Of a stretch of DNA of 64,000 nucleotides, positions 1 to 9,368 are shown in pieces (within the stretch, counting starts at the first letter, position 1; the number at the start of each line of letters is the position of its first letter). Position numbers and translations under genes: made by a program. The notes beneath the pieces are model-generated. The model was given only the letters and a program-made list of their open reading frames with translations. It searched no databases and was not told where the DNA came from. The DNA comes from JAWVFM01 sp963771655 (GTDB taxonomy: Bacteria > Actinomycetota > Thermoleophilia > Solirubrobacterales > 70-9): contig CAVYUG010000009.1 in assembly GCA_963771655.1 (NCBI GenBank), positions 186,001 through 250,000 on the forward strand, given 5' to 3'.

Positions 1-546
1 TCGCCCGTAGGTCTCCTGGATGCGCCGCTGCGTGATCCGCGAGTTGGCGACGTAGCGGGTGACCCGCCGCGAGGCCTCGAGGTCCCAGCGCCGCGCGGAG
101 GCGAGCATCCGCCGCGCGATCGGCCGCGCGGGCGACGGCAGCGAGGCGAGCGCGGCGCTCGCTCTCGTGCCACGCGTAGCGGAACGGGCTGTGGCAGTAG
201 CAGACGTGGACGGCGTCGGGGTCCGGGCGGACGCCGTGGGCGAACGCGAAGCTCGACGACACGACCAGCGGATGATCGCCGAGCGGCAGGCTCTCGATCG
301 CTCGCGGCCAGACCGGCAGCAGCGCCCGGTAGGTATGCCGGTTGACGCCGAGGCGCTGCGCCCACGAGGTGCGAATCTCGCGGCCCGCGAAGCGCCCCTC
401 GGTCGCGCTCTTCGAATAGGCGCCCGGTGTAGATCGTCGCGTCTGGCCAGATGTCGGCCATCGCGCCGAAGGTCCGCTCGGCTCCGCGCAGGAAGAGCAG
501 GTAGTCGTGGACGAGGGCGACGGACGCCGGAGCCGGCGCTGCTCAT
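1..546 (-). CDS. Glycosyltransferase (GT4-like), cut by window edge and frameshifted
   Basis: This is the N-terminal part of a sugar transferase for surface polysaccharide; it runs off the left edge. No single frame is open. Reading leftward, one frame (about 520-430) gives ALVHDYLLFLRGAERTF. A second (about 410-175) gives TSWAQRLGVNRHTYRALLP and HVCYCHSPFRYAWHE. A third (about 165-1) gives RRWDLEASRRVTRYVANSR. These blocks are in the correct order for GT4 family glycosyltransferases, so the gene is one coding unit with at least two or three indels. An ATG at 546 overlaps the stop of the upstream gene but is out of frame with the first conserved block, so another indel lies near the start. 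Substrate is not predictable. Confidence 0.6.
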   Translation of the reverse strand, partial: MSSAGSGVRRPRPRLPALPARSRADLRRDGRHLARRDDLHRAPIRRARPRGASRAARFAPRGRSASASTGIPTGRCCRSGRERSRACRSAIIRWSCRRASRSPTASARTPTPSTSATATARSATRGTRASAALASLPSPARPIARRMLASARRWDLEASRRVTRYVANSRITQRRIQETYGR

Positions 547-1681
547 CGCCCAAGCACCCGCTCGTAGACGGCTTCGAGCGCCTCGGCCTGGCGCTCGATC
601 GAGAACTGCACCGCCCGCCGGCGTGCCGCCGCGCCCATCTCGGCGCGGCGGGCGGCCGGCATCTCTGCGACGGCCGCGATCGCATCGGCGAGCGCCCGCC
701 CGCTCTCCGGGCCGACGAGCAGCCCGGCGTCGGGAGTGATCTGCTCGGCGATGCCGTCGACGCGCGCGCCGATGACCGGTCGGGCATGGGCCATCGCCTC
801 GAGCATCGAGATCGGGAACGGGTCGTGCCGGGAGGCGAGCGCAAAGGCGTCCCAACCGGCAAGCTCGCTTCGCAACGTCGGCGATTGGAAGGTGCCGGAT
901 GCCCAGCGTGGCGGCGCGCCCGAGGACCTCCCTCGCCCCAGTCGGCGTCGAGGGGGTCGGTCGGCGAGCCGACGAGCCGAAACTCGACCGGCAGGCCCCG
1001 CCGCGCCGCAGCTCCTCGCCGCGTCGAGGAAGACGTCGATCCCCTTCCGCTTGGCGATGACCCCGACGGTGCCGACGACGAGCCGATCGCCGCCGGGGAG
1101 CGGCGGCGGGTCGGCCGGCGACCTCGCAGCCCTCGTAGACGACCGTCGGGCGTGAGGAGCCGACGGTCCAGGACGCGGCGCACGACTGCCGAAACGGCGA
1201 CGACCTCGTGGGCTGCCCGGTGCGCCAGCCGAGCGGCGACCGGCCCCTTCCAGCCCGCCGGCGCGCATCTCGTGCAGGTGCAGAACGACCCGAGCGCCCG
1301 CGGAGCGAGCGGCCGCGGCGTCGCCGATGGTGACGAGCGAGTTGGCGTGCACGAGGGCCGGCCCGGTCGCGCGCACGTGGCGGCGGAACGAGCCGCAGGT
1401 ACGACGGGCGTCGCGAACACAGACGCCGCATCGGGCCCGGCGGCAGCTGCGAAGCACCGCGAGGCTGAACGCGATCGGCCGCTAGGCGCCGGCGACGTCG
1501 CGCCCCTCGGCGACCAGATGGTCGAAGACCTCGCTCGGCGCGCGGTGCCCAGAAGGCGAACTCCCAGCCGCGCTGCCTCGAGCGAGCGGCACGCACCGAA
1601 GCACCGAGAGCGTGGCGCCGCCGAGGACCTCCTCGTGAAGCGCGAGGAGGACCCGGCGGGCGCCCCGCCGTGGTCGCTCAC
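543..1681 (-). CDS. Glycosyltransferase, family 4-like, frameshifted
   Basis: A second sugar transferase, with an N-terminal acceptor domain and a C-terminal nucleotide-sugar domain. The GTG at 1681 overlaps the upstream ligase stop (GTGA), which implies translational coupling. N-terminal blocks are VLLALHEEVLGGATLSVLR, WEFAFWAPR and VHANSLVTIGDAAAARSAG. The C-terminal half (about 1090-543) reads GDRLVVGTVGVIAKRKGIDV, then ASRHDPFPISMLEAMAHARP and ARVDGIAEQ, the usual GT4 donor-site motifs with the catalytic-type Glu in the SMLEAM block. The reading frame changes at least three times between these blocks. The span is not divisible by three. It is probably an intact gene carrying sequencing indels, but true decay cannot be excluded. 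Confidence 0.65.
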
Positions 1682-3597
1682 GGCGCCAGCCCCAGGACGC
1701 GCCGCCCGCGGAACGTTGCGCCGCAGGGGCCGACGGTGATCGCTTCGGGTTCGCGCGACGAGACTCGCGGCCGTCGCGCCTGATCCGACCGACCGCGGCC
1801 CGCTCGAGACCCAGCCGGTGGTCGATCGACGCGAGGAGCAGGTGGTGCGTCGCTGGTCCGGCTCGAGATCCACCGCGCGCTTCGCGGCATCGCGCGCGCG
1901 CGCTGAGGTCGCCCTTCGCCTGTTGGGCGGCGGCGAGCTGGGCGTTGGCGCTCGCCGACCATGGCTCAGCCGCCACGGCCGAGTTCGCGTAGGCCGCCGC
2001 ATCGTCGCCGCGGTTCGCGGCCACGAACGCAGCGCTTCCGCGCAGGAGCTGCGTCGAGACGATGCCGGGGACCATGAGCGGCGCCCGCCAGAACCGCGAC
2101 TGCGGCCAGCGCGAACCGGCCGCCGCGCGGGCGCGCAGCCCAGCCGCGGCTCGGCGATCGTGCCGATCGCCGCGGCGACGGCCATGGTCGCGAGCGCGAC
2201 GACGGCGGGGATCTTCCACAGCCAGTCACCGGCGGCCTGGACGCAGAAGACCGCGAAGGCCGCCACGAGCGCCGCGCCGACGCCGGTCGTGCGACGCAGT
2301 CGCCGCGTTGCATGAAGCGAAGCCGCGAACAGGCCGAAGACGATCGCCACGATCGCGACGAAGCCCGGGATCCCGAGCTCGGAGAGCTCCTGGAGGTAGA
2401 GCGAATGCGCGTCGCGGATGATCGGCTGGCCTTCGTGCGAGTTCCACCAGAACTCGAACGTGCCCGGGCCGATGCCGAGCAGCGGGTCGGTCCCGAACGC
2501 GTGGAGCGCCTGCGGCCAGATGGTGGAGCGCGCGCCCGAGAGGTTCGCAAAGCGGCTCGCCGGGTTGCTGACGCTCGGTGCCTGGCGGGTCGCCGGTGTG
2601 ACCGTCGCCTGCGCCGTCAGGTGCTCGGGCGGAAGGAGACGGGCGCCGACCACGAGCGATCGCGGCCCCGACCGCAACCGCGACCAGCGACCCGCGCCGC
2701 CAGGGCGTCAGAGCGATCCGGCGCCGGGCGAGGGCGTCGGAGAACGCGGCGCACATCACGCCCAGCGCCACGAGCACCGCCCCGACCATCCCCCCGCCCG
2801 CGCCACCCGAAGCGTTCGCGATCTCGGGCTGCGTCCTCGCCAGGAGGATCGCGGCGACGCTTGCCATCGCGCCGATCACCGCGTTGGCGAGTACCTCCTT
2901 CGGCTCCCCGCTCAGGACGAGGAGGACGCCCAGGCCCACCGCCGCGCCGACCAGCGCCCCACGGGAGTACGTGAGGTAGATCGAGAGGCCGATCGTCGGT
3001 AGAAGCCCGATTGCAAGCCGCCTTCCGACCGCCGAGGCGTGGTTCGAGCTCCAGCCCAGGGCGAGGGTGAAGGCCATCACGCTCCAGGCCCCCATCGCGT
3101 TCCAGTAGCCGAGCGGATAGCCGAGCCGGCCCTCGATCGTGATCGCCGAGCTCGCGCCGGAAAAGCGCGGCGGGATCGATGCGGCTCGCGACCGACAGCG
3201 CCGAGACCGCGATCGCCGCCGCCGTGACGCCACCGGCGGCCGCGCGCCAGTTGCCGCGGTGGAAGGTCATGAAGGCGAGCGCGCCAATGCCCACGTAACC
3301 GACGAGCCGGGCGAGCTCGTCGAAGGTGAGCTCGGCGCTCGAGGTCCAGAGGAGGCTCGCGGCGGTCCAGGCGACGAGCACCCCGGCGGCGAGGAGGGGG
3401 CCTCGCACCGTCAGCGGCGGGCGCGCTCTCGGCAGCACGCCGCACGCGACGCCCACAGCGATGAGCCACCAGACGACGAGGCTCGTCACCTCGTGGGCGA
3501 GGATGTCGTAGCCGCCGCCCTGGATCGCCAGTGCGAACGGCGCGCCCGCGCCGACTGCGAACGCAAGCGCCCTGTCTCCAGCCCTCGCCTGAGCCAT
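1678..3597 (-). CDS. O-antigen ligase/polymerase family protein with C-terminal repeats, frameshifted
   Basis: A multispanning membrane protein of the Wzy/WaaL type, expected to polymerise or ligate surface polysaccharide on the outer face of the membrane. The N-terminal half (3597 to about 3160) gives several membrane helices. A second frame carries GRLGYPLGYWNAMG and a TYSRG motif. A third frame (about 2650-2150) carries GTDPLLGIGPGTFEFWWNS and RDAHSLYLQELSELGIPG, the signature ligase loop. The last part (about 2080-1700) looks like TPR repeats (AAAYANSAVAAEPWSASANA; KRAVDLEPD). Each of these regions lies in a different frame, so at least four indels are needed to join them. The start is the ATG at 3597. 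Confidence 0.7.
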
Positions 3598-3641
3598 GAG
3601 CGGGGTACTTTCGCGGACTCCTCGGGCGGGCCGCCCGCCGG

Positions 3642-3647
3642 TACGAT
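3642..3647 (+). promoter_or_regulatory. -10 box of a leaderless promoter
   Basis: TACGAT lies exactly 7 bases before the ATG at 3655. This matches the TANNNT-plus-7 spacing of leaderless actinobacterial transcripts and recurs throughout the window. It supports both the small gene and its start. Confidence 0.5.
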
Positions 3648-3654
3648 CGGCGTC

Positions 3655-4053
3655 ATGCCAGGGCGCCCCACGACGCCGCGCCACCGGTGGGGGCCCGCCC
3701 TCCTCGTCGCGCTGCTCATGGCCGCGATCCCCGCGTCGGCGGTCGCCTCCTCCCCGGCGGCGGCCTGCGAGGAGTACGTGGTGTGCGGCCAGCCCGCCGG
3801 CGGCTCAACCGGCAACGGCAGCGCGCCGCCGAAGCCGCATCAGGGCCGGCGGCCCCGGCCCGGCCAGCGACCGAGCGTCGTTTCACGCACGCATCTTCCG
3901 CTCACGGCTTATCCGCTCACGCCCGCCATCGCCGTCCCGGCGATCGCGCTCGTCGCCGGGTTGCTCGCGGGCCTCGTGCTCGGGATCGGGCGCCGGGGGC
4001 GGCGCGGGGGCGATCGGCCCGCCGCGGTCGCTACATCCGCTCGGGCGCGCTGA
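3655..4053 (+). CDS. Small secreted/membrane-anchored protein of unknown function
   Basis: The product is 132 residues. Residues about 12-32 form a typical signal peptide (positive start, then PALLVALLMAAIPASAVA). A short mature part with CEEYVVCGQ contains two cysteines and is followed by a proline- and arginine-rich linker. A second hydrophobic segment near residues 97-113 (AIALVAGLLAGLVLGIG) and an arginine-rich tail end the protein. This suggests an extracytoplasmic loop held by a C-terminal membrane anchor. The last 23 bases overlap the end of argS tail to tail. I recognise no family. Confidence 0.6.
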   Translation: MPGRPTTPRHRWGPALLVALLMAAIPASAVASSPAAACEEYVVCGQPAGGSTGNGSAPPKPHQGRRPRPGQRPSVVSRTHLPLTAYPLTPAIAVPAIALVAGLLAGLVLGIGRRGRRGGDRPAAVATSARAR

Positions 4054-5666
4054 CGCCGAGGAGGCCGAGGGTGGTGGCGATCGTCCGCTTGGCGGCGAGG
4101 CACAGCCCTAGCCGCGCCTCCTGAACGCCCGCCTCCGCGCCCACGACGCGGCAATCGCGGTAGAAGGCGTGGAAGTCGGCCGCGGTTGCCGTCGCGTACG
4201 CGCAGAGGCGATGGGGGGCGAGCCGCTCGCCCGCTGTGCCCACCTCGCCCGGGAGCTCGAGCAGCCGGCGGACCAGCGCGAGCTCGGATGGCTCGGCGGC
4301 CGCGGAGAGAGCACCCTCGGCGGCGACCGCGGCGCCGAGACCTTCGACGTCGAAGTCGTCGAGCTCGTCCTCGGCTTTGCGGAGGATGCTCGCGATCCTC
4401 GCGTGGGCGTACTGGACGTAGTAGACGGGGTTGTCCTGCGACTGCTTGCGCGCGAGCTCGAGGTCGAGGTCAAGCGTCCGGTCGTGGCTTCGCTGGAGCA
4501 TCAGGAAGCGCGCTGCGTCGGCACCGATGTCGTCGACGAGCTCGTCCAGGGTCACGAACTCGCCGCTTCGCTTCGACATCTTCGCCCGCTGCCCGCCCTC
4601 GACGAGGTGGACGAACTGCATGATCGGGCGCCTCGAAGCGCTCGGGGTCGAAGCCGAGCGCGGCGAGCGCGGCCCGCATCCGGGGCACGTAGCCGTGATG
4701 ATCGGAGCCGAGCGGGTCGATCAAGCGCTCGAAGCCGCGCATCACCTTGTCGCGGTGGTAGGCGATGTCGACCCCGAAGTAGGTCGGCTCGCCGTCGGAG
4801 CGGATGAGCACCCGGTCCTTGTCGTCGCCTCCCTCGGTGGTGCGCAGCCACGTGGCGCCTTGGGCCTCGTACACGAGCCCCACCTCTCGAAGCGCCTCGA
4901 TGGCCTCCGCGATTCGCCCCGCGTCGCGTAGCGACCGCTCTGAGAACCAGCTGTCGAACCGCACTCCGAAGCGGTCCAGGGTCGCCTCGATCCGCAGCCG
5001 CATCGCCTCGGTCGCCCGAACGCCGAGGTCGGGAATGTCCTCGGGTGAGACGCCCTCGGCGGCGAGCTCCTCCGCCAGCTCGACGACGTAGTCACCGCCA
5101 TAGCCGTCCTCGGGCGGCTCCTCGCCGCGCATATGCGCGGCGATCGACAGCGCGAACAGGGTCACCTGGGCGCCCGCGTCGTTCAGGTAGTACTCGCGCT
5201 GCACCTCGTCGCCGCCGAACGCGAGCACCCGCGCGACGGCGTCGCCGAACGCTGCGCCTCGCCCTCCGCCGACGTGGATCGGCCCGGTCGGGTTCGCCGA
5301 TACGAACTCGACGAGCACCCTCTCCCCCCTGCCGGTCCCGGCGCCGAAACGCTCGCCGGTCTCGAGGATGCCCACCACAGCTCGCCGGTGCCACAGCTCG
5401 CCCAGGAAGATGTTCAGGAAGCCCGGGCCCGCCACCTCGACCCGATCGATCCCCTCCACCCGCTCCGAGACGAGCGGGCAGAGCTCGCCCGCCACCTCGC
5501 GCGGCGCGCGCCCGAGCGCCGGGGCGAGGAGCATCGCGGCGTTCGTGGAATAGTCGCCGAGCTCCGGCTTCGGCGGCCGCTCGAGGGTCGGCGCCTGCAC
5601 ACCGTCGGGGGCGAGCTTCGTCGCCGCGCTCTCAATCGCCTCTTTCAGTCCCCCGAGCGGATCCAT
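4031..5666 (-). CDS. argS: Arginine--tRNA ligase, with one frameshift
   Basis: Charges tRNA-Arg in the cytoplasm (class I synthetase). The N-terminal ArgRS-specific domain is followed by the HIGH-type motif SANPTGPIHVGGGRG. The KMSKS loop reads AKMSKRSGE, and the C-terminal anticodon-binding helices contain NPVYYVQYAHARI, all typical of ArgS. The frame changes near 4620: the first frame ends usefully at DPERFEAP and the second resumes at IMQFVHLVEGG, so one extra base lies in between. Combined length (about 544 residues) is normal. ArgS is indispensable, so an assembly indel is likelier than a pseudogene. A TAGACT -10 box sits 6 bases before the ATG, inside a CGAGTC/GACTCG dyad (5671-5689). 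Confidence 0.9.
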
Positions 5667-5712
5667 GATCCGAGTCTAGGCGCGACTCGCGGCGAGTAGG
5701 GTGCCATGCCCA

Positions 5713-6657
5713 ATGCGTGCCCTCGTCACCGGCGGCGCCGGATTCATCGGGTCCAACCTCGTCGACGCGCTCGTCGCGCGTGGCGACGAGGTCACGGTGC
5801 TCGACGACCTTTCCACCGGGCGCCACGAGAACCTCGAGCGCGCGCTCGCGAGCGGAGTCGAGCTCGTGGAGGGCGACGTCCGCGATGCCTCGGCGGTCTC
5901 CTCGGCCTTCGATCGTGCGCGCGCCGACGCCGTCTACCACCTCGCCGCCCAGATCGACGTGAGGCGCTCGGTGGCCGACCCGCGGTTCGACCTCGACGTC
6001 AACGTCGGCGGGACGATCCAGCTCCTCGAGGCCGCTCGCGAACGAGGCACCGAGCGCTTCGCCTTCGCCTCCACGGGCGGCGCGATCTACGGCGAGGGCG
6101 AGGGCCGAGACCTACCGCTCGGCGAGGACGCCGAGTGCCGTCCCGACGCCCCCTACGGCCAGTCGAAGCAGGCCGCCGAAGGCTACGTGGGCGTCTACGG
6201 TCGCTTACACGGCCTCGCGGCGGTCTCCCTGCGCCTCGGAAACGTCTACGGCCCGCGCCAGGACCCCCTCGGCGAGGCGGGCGTCGCGGCGATCTTCTGC
6301 GGGGCACTGCTGGATGGCCGGACGCCGACCGTCTTCGGCGACGGCCTGCAGACGCGCGACTACATCTACGTCGGCGACGTGGTCGACGCCTTCGTCGCCG
6401 CGGTGAGCTCGGGGGCCACCGGCGTCTTCAACGTGGGGACCGGGATCGAGACCAACGTGCTGGAGCTGGGCGCCGCCCTCGCCAGGGCCGGGGGAGCAGA
6501 GTTCGCGCCCGAGCACGCCCCCCCGCGCCTCGGCGAGGTGAACCGCATCGCGATCGACCCGACGCTGGCGCGCGACGAGCTCGGGTGGAGAGCGGCGACC
6601 CCACTCGCCGACGGCCTGGCCCAAACGCTCGAGTGGGCGCGCGGGGCCTCGGCCTAG
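5713..6657 (+). CDS. NAD-dependent epimerase/dehydratase, GalE-like
   Basis: An extended short-chain dehydrogenase acting on nucleotide sugars, probably a UDP-glucose/UDP-galactose 4-epimerase type enzyme feeding surface glycan synthesis. The Rossmann motif TGGAGFIGSN lies at residues 6-15. The catalytic Ser region is FASTGGAIYG, and the YGQSK motif supplies Tyr and Lys. RLGNVYGPRQ and GDGLQTRDYIYVGDV are classical sugar-epimerase blocks. Length (314 residues) is normal. I chose the ATG at 5713 because MRALVTGG is the usual family start and a TAGGGT box ends 10 bases upstream; a GTG at 5701 is also in frame. It is divergent from argS. The exact sugar cannot be read from sequence. Confidence 0.85.
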   Translation: MRALVTGGAGFIGSNLVDALVARGDEVTVLDDLSTGRHENLERALASGVELVEGDVRDASAVSSAFDRARADAVYHLAAQIDVRRSVADPRFDLDVNVGGTIQLLEAARERGTERFAFASTGGAIYGEGEGRDLPLGEDAECRPDAPYGQSKQAAEGYVGVYGRLHGLAAVSLRLGNVYGPRQDPLGEAGVAAIFCGALLDGRTPTVFGDGLQTRDYIYVGDVVDAFVAAVSSGATGVFNVGTGIETNVLELGAALARAGGAEFAPEHAPPRLGEVNRIAIDPTLARDELGWRAATPLADGLAQTLEWARGASA

Positions 6658-6688
6658 CCGTGGTGGCTACGCGGGGGGTTTTCCACGG
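6658..6688 (+). terminator. Possible hairpin terminator after the epimerase
   Basis: Directly after the stop codon, CCGTGG (6658-6663) can pair with CCACGG (6683-6688) around a 19-base loop. There is no U-run after the stem, so a rho-independent function is uncertain. Confidence 0.3.
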
Positions 6689-6745
6689 TCTATTCGGGTG
6701 AACCCACCCGCGCAACCGACGAACGCCGAGCGCACCCTCCTATTG

Positions 6746-6772
6746 CCCGATCGAGCGATCGCTCCGACCGGG
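6746..6772 (-). terminator. Possible hairpin terminator after the M48 protease
   Basis: An imperfect dyad centred on the perfect palindrome GAGCGATCGCTC (6753-6764), with CCCGA/CCGGG flanks, begins a few bases after the protease stop. No U-tract follows, so function is inferred from position and stem length only. Confidence 0.35.
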
Positions 6773-6777
6773 TCCGC

Positions 6778-8022
6778 CTAGCGCGTTCCCCGCTCCCAGG
6801 CCAGCGCGTCGCCGATTCGCTGCACGGTGGTCGGGTGGCTGCCGAGTAGGAACTGGGGCAGCGCCGGCGGGTTCGGGTCGGCGACCGAGGAGAGCGCGAG
6901 CTTGCGCTGGAGCTCGATGAACGCCTTCGGGTCGTGGGTCATCTCGAGCGCGAACGAGTCGGCGCTCGCTTCGATCTGGCGCGAGAGCTGGTTTCCGACG
7001 AGGCCGATCGCGAGCGCCGCCAGCGCCAGGCCGAGCGCGTAGGCCGGGACCGACCCCGGTGAACCGGGAGCGAAGCCCGCGCGCCGCGAGAGCGGCTCAC
7101 CGACCGATCGCGCGAACAGGAGCCCGAGCGGCGCGGCGATGGCGACGAACGCAAGCCCGCGGAGGATGTCGTCGTGCTTCACGTGACCGAGCTCGTGGGC
7201 GACGACGGATGCGAGCTGGGCGCGGTCGGTGCCCTCGATGAGGTTGTCGTAGAGGACGACGCGCTTGGTCGAGCCGAGGCCGTCGACGTAGGCGTTCAGG
7301 GAGCGAACGCGCCGGCTCGCGTCGACGCGATAGACGTTCCCCACGTCCACGCCGGCGCGCCTCGCGAGCTTCAGCACATCGGCCCGCGCCGGGCTCGAAT
7401 TCGGCAGTGCCTGGAAGCGGTTGAAGAGCGGAGCCAACACGACGGGCGCGAGCCATGTCATCACGGCCGCGATCGCCACGACGAGGGCGCTGCCCGGGAC
7501 CCACCATGCGCGGGGGAGGCGGCGGACGAGCGCAGCGAAGCCGGCGGCGATCGGCGCGGCGATTGCGGCGCCGATCGCCGCCTGCTTGGCGGCGTCGCCC
7601 AGCCAGGAGCCGAGGTCCTGGGTCGAGATCCCGAAGTCGACCGCGCGCTCGTGGGCCGCGATGCCGACCGGCAGGCTCGCAACCGCAACCGCTACGGAGA
7701 GCCCTGCGCCCACCGCCGCGGCGCCGAGGACCGGCCTGCTGCCGGCCCGCGCCAGCCGGGCGCGCACGACGCGCGGGCGGCCGGTCGCCGCGCACGCGAG
7801 CACCGCGATCTCGATCGCGACGCCGCCGATGTAGAGCAACAACTGGCCTTCGCTGTAGTCGCGCCCGCGGTCGATCTGGGCCCGATTGAAGTAATCGCTT
7901 GCCGACGCCGGGGCCGGCGAGATGGGCGCCGGCCGCGGTCGCAGCAGGAACGCCCCCGCCTCGGCGATCAGGACCATTCCCACGGCTGCCGCGCCCGCGC
8001 GCGCGAGCGTGCTGCGACGCAT
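6778..8022 (-). CDS. M48-family membrane metalloprotease (Ste24/HtpX-like)
   Basis: A zinc protease of the cytoplasmic membrane, 414 residues, with about five to seven hydrophobic segments. The zinc motif is VAHELGHVKHD, and the third ligand fits EASADSF downstream. Family members degrade misfolded membrane proteins or trim prenylated or secreted peptides; the target here is unknown. The ATG at 8022 is preceded by TATCGT with a 7-base gap, which points to leaderless transcription. The open frame continues far upstream on this strand, but that extension is antisense to the phosphoesterase gene and contains no family sequence, so I ended the gene at 8022. Confidence 0.88.
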   Translation of the reverse strand: MRRSTLARAGAAAVGMVLIAEAGAFLLRPRPAPISPAPASASDYFNRAQIDRGRDYSEGQLLLYIGGVAIEIAVLACAATGRPRVVRARLARAGSRPVLGAAAVGAGLSVAVAVASLPVGIAAHERAVDFGISTQDLGSWLGDAAKQAAIGAAIAAPIAAGFAALVRRLPRAWWVPGSALVVAIAAVMTWLAPVVLAPLFNRFQALPNSSPARADVLKLARRAGVDVGNVYRVDASRRVRSLNAYVDGLGSTKRVVLYDNLIEGTDRAQLASVVAHELGHVKHDDILRGLAFVAIAAPLGLLFARSVGEPLSRRAGFAPGSPGSVPAYALGLALAALAIGLVGNQLSRQIEASADSFALEMTHDPKAFIELQRKLALSSVADPNPPALPQFLLGSHPTTVQRIGDALAWERGTR

Positions 8023-8241
8023 GGCCCGTACGATAAGCGCCCTCGTTCCGCTCCCTAGATGACCGATTCCCAATCCACGCACCCACGGATGACGGCGCAG
8101 CCCTTCGCTGGATCGCCACCCGCGCCCTCGCAGGTAGAGCACGGCTATCTGCTTCGGGACACGGTCGGCACCCAGCTTGGCCTGCGCCACCGCCGCAGGC
8201 ACGTGGATTAGGGCTCGATCATCTAACCGGGGCCACGGACC

Positions 8242-8976
8242 ATGCGCCTCGGCGTCATCTCCGACATCCACGCGAACCTGCCCGCGCTCGAAGCCGTGCT
8301 CGCCGAGATCGACGCGGCGCGAGTCGACGAGCTCTGGTCCCTTGGCGACGTGCTCGGTTACGGCGCCGAGCCGGATGCCTGCGCCGAGGCCGTCGCGGAG
8401 CGCTGCACCGTCTCGCTCGTCGGCAACCACGACCTCGGGGTCCTGGGCGCCCTCGACCTCGGCACGTTCTCGCCGGCCGCCGCCGACGCCGTCCGCTGGA
8501 CCCAGAGGACCGCACGGCCCGAGACGCTCAGCTATCTGCGGGAGCTCGAGCCCTCCGACGAGAGCCGCGAGATCGCCGTGTACCACGCCTCTCCGCGCGA
8601 CCCCGTCTGGGAGTACGTGCTCTGGCCCGAGCAGGCCGAGGAGTGCATGGCGATCCAGGCCGAGCGCGTGAGCCTCGTCGGCCACTCCCACCTCGCCCTC
8701 CGTTTCGGGCCCGCGCCGGGCAACGGCGGGGTCCGCGCGGAGCAGCCGGCCGCCGGGGACTCGGTCGACGTGAGCGACGGCCGCTGGCTCCTCAACCCGG
8801 GCAGCGTGGGCCAGCCCCGTGACCGGGATCCGCGCGCCGCGTGGCTCGAGCTCGACACCGAGGCCTGGCGAGCGACCTGGCATCGCGCCGCCTACGACAT
8901 CGACCGAGCCGCCGATGCGATCCTCGCCGCCGAGCTCCCCGAGCACCTCGGACGGCGCCTCTACAGCGGCCAATGA
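8242..8976 (+). CDS. Calcineurin-like metallophosphoesterase
   Basis: A 244-residue cytoplasmic phosphoesterase with a two-metal active site. All motifs are in order: ISDIHAN (D-x-H) at residues 6-12, LGDVLGYG, GNHD, VGHSH and the family-specific LNPGSVGQPRDRDP near the end. This subfamily (YfcE/YvnB-like) cleaves phosphodiesters or phosphomonoesters; the substrate is unknown. It is divergent from the M48 gene across a 219-base spacer in which I see only that gene's -10 box. A weak TAACCG lies 12 bases upstream of the ATG, so the promoter is less clear than for its neighbours. Confidence 0.88.
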   Translation: MRLGVISDIHANLPALEAVLAEIDAARVDELWSLGDVLGYGAEPDACAEAVAERCTVSLVGNHDLGVLGALDLGTFSPAAADAVRWTQRTARPETLSYLRELEPSDESREIAVYHASPRDPVWEYVLWPEQAEECMAIQAERVSLVGHSHLALRFGPAPGNGGVRAEQPAAGDSVDVSDGRWLLNPGSVGQPRDRDPRAAWLELDTEAWRATWHRAAYDIDRAADAILAAELPEHLGRRLYSGQ

Positions 8977-9014
8977 TGCAAGTGCCGGGGAAGCGAGCAC
9001 CTAGACTCGCCGCG

Positions 9015-9368
9015 ATGCGGAACTGCGCTCGCCTCATCGCCCTCGCGGCTTCGGCGGCCATGCTCGTGGCCGGCTGCGGGTCGTCGGATTCAAGCCTGCC
9101 GAAGGACATTCCGCCGGCGAACGCACAGGGCCTGAACGGCTATCTCGTGCAGGCTCAGCAGGCCTGCACGCTCGGGGACAGGTTCGCGCTCCTGCAGGCG
9201 GCGAGGCTGTACTCGAGGGCGGTCGCCGACCTCCCCACATCGGTCGACCCGCAGGTGATCACCGTGCTCCGGAAGGGCGGCGACAACCTCACGGTCCTCG
9301 CGCGCACGGGCGAGGGCTGCCAAACGGGCGCGACGGGCGCCACCGGCATCTTCGGGGCGGTGCCCTGA
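9015..9368 (+). CDS. Small lipoprotein of unknown function
   Basis: The product is 117 residues. A short positive N-terminus and hydrophobic run lead to the lipobox LVAGC (Cys at about residue 21), so the mature protein should be lipid-anchored outside the membrane. The rest is a small helical domain with two further cysteines (QQACTLGD and GEGCQTG) that might form a disulfide. A TAGACT box lies 7 bases before the ATG. The stop TGA shares its last base with the ATG of the kinase gene, so the two are translationally coupled, and it may be a kinase partner or sensor accessory. No family recognised. Confidence 0.7.
   Translation: MRNCARLIALAASAAMLVAGCGSSDSSLPKDIPPANAQGLNGYLVQAQQACTLGDRFALLQAARLYSRAVADLPTSVDPQVITVLRKGGDNLTVLARTGEGCQTGATGATGIFGAVP

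Noticed and set aside
6753..6764. GAGCGATCGCTC, which contains the GCGATCGC octamer known as HIP1 in cyanobacteria
   Set aside because: A single GC-rich palindrome inside a likely terminator stem. Nothing else suggests a HIP1-type repeat here.
8023..8241. Possible small gene in the spacer between the M48 and phosphoesterase genes
   Set aside because: Frames there have no start with a -10 box or ribosome site and no recognisable sequence; only the M48 promoter is visible.
6778..9000. Apparent 740-residue M48 protease
   Set aside because: The upstream half is the antisense shadow of the phosphoesterase gene, and the real start has a -10 box 7 bases upstream.
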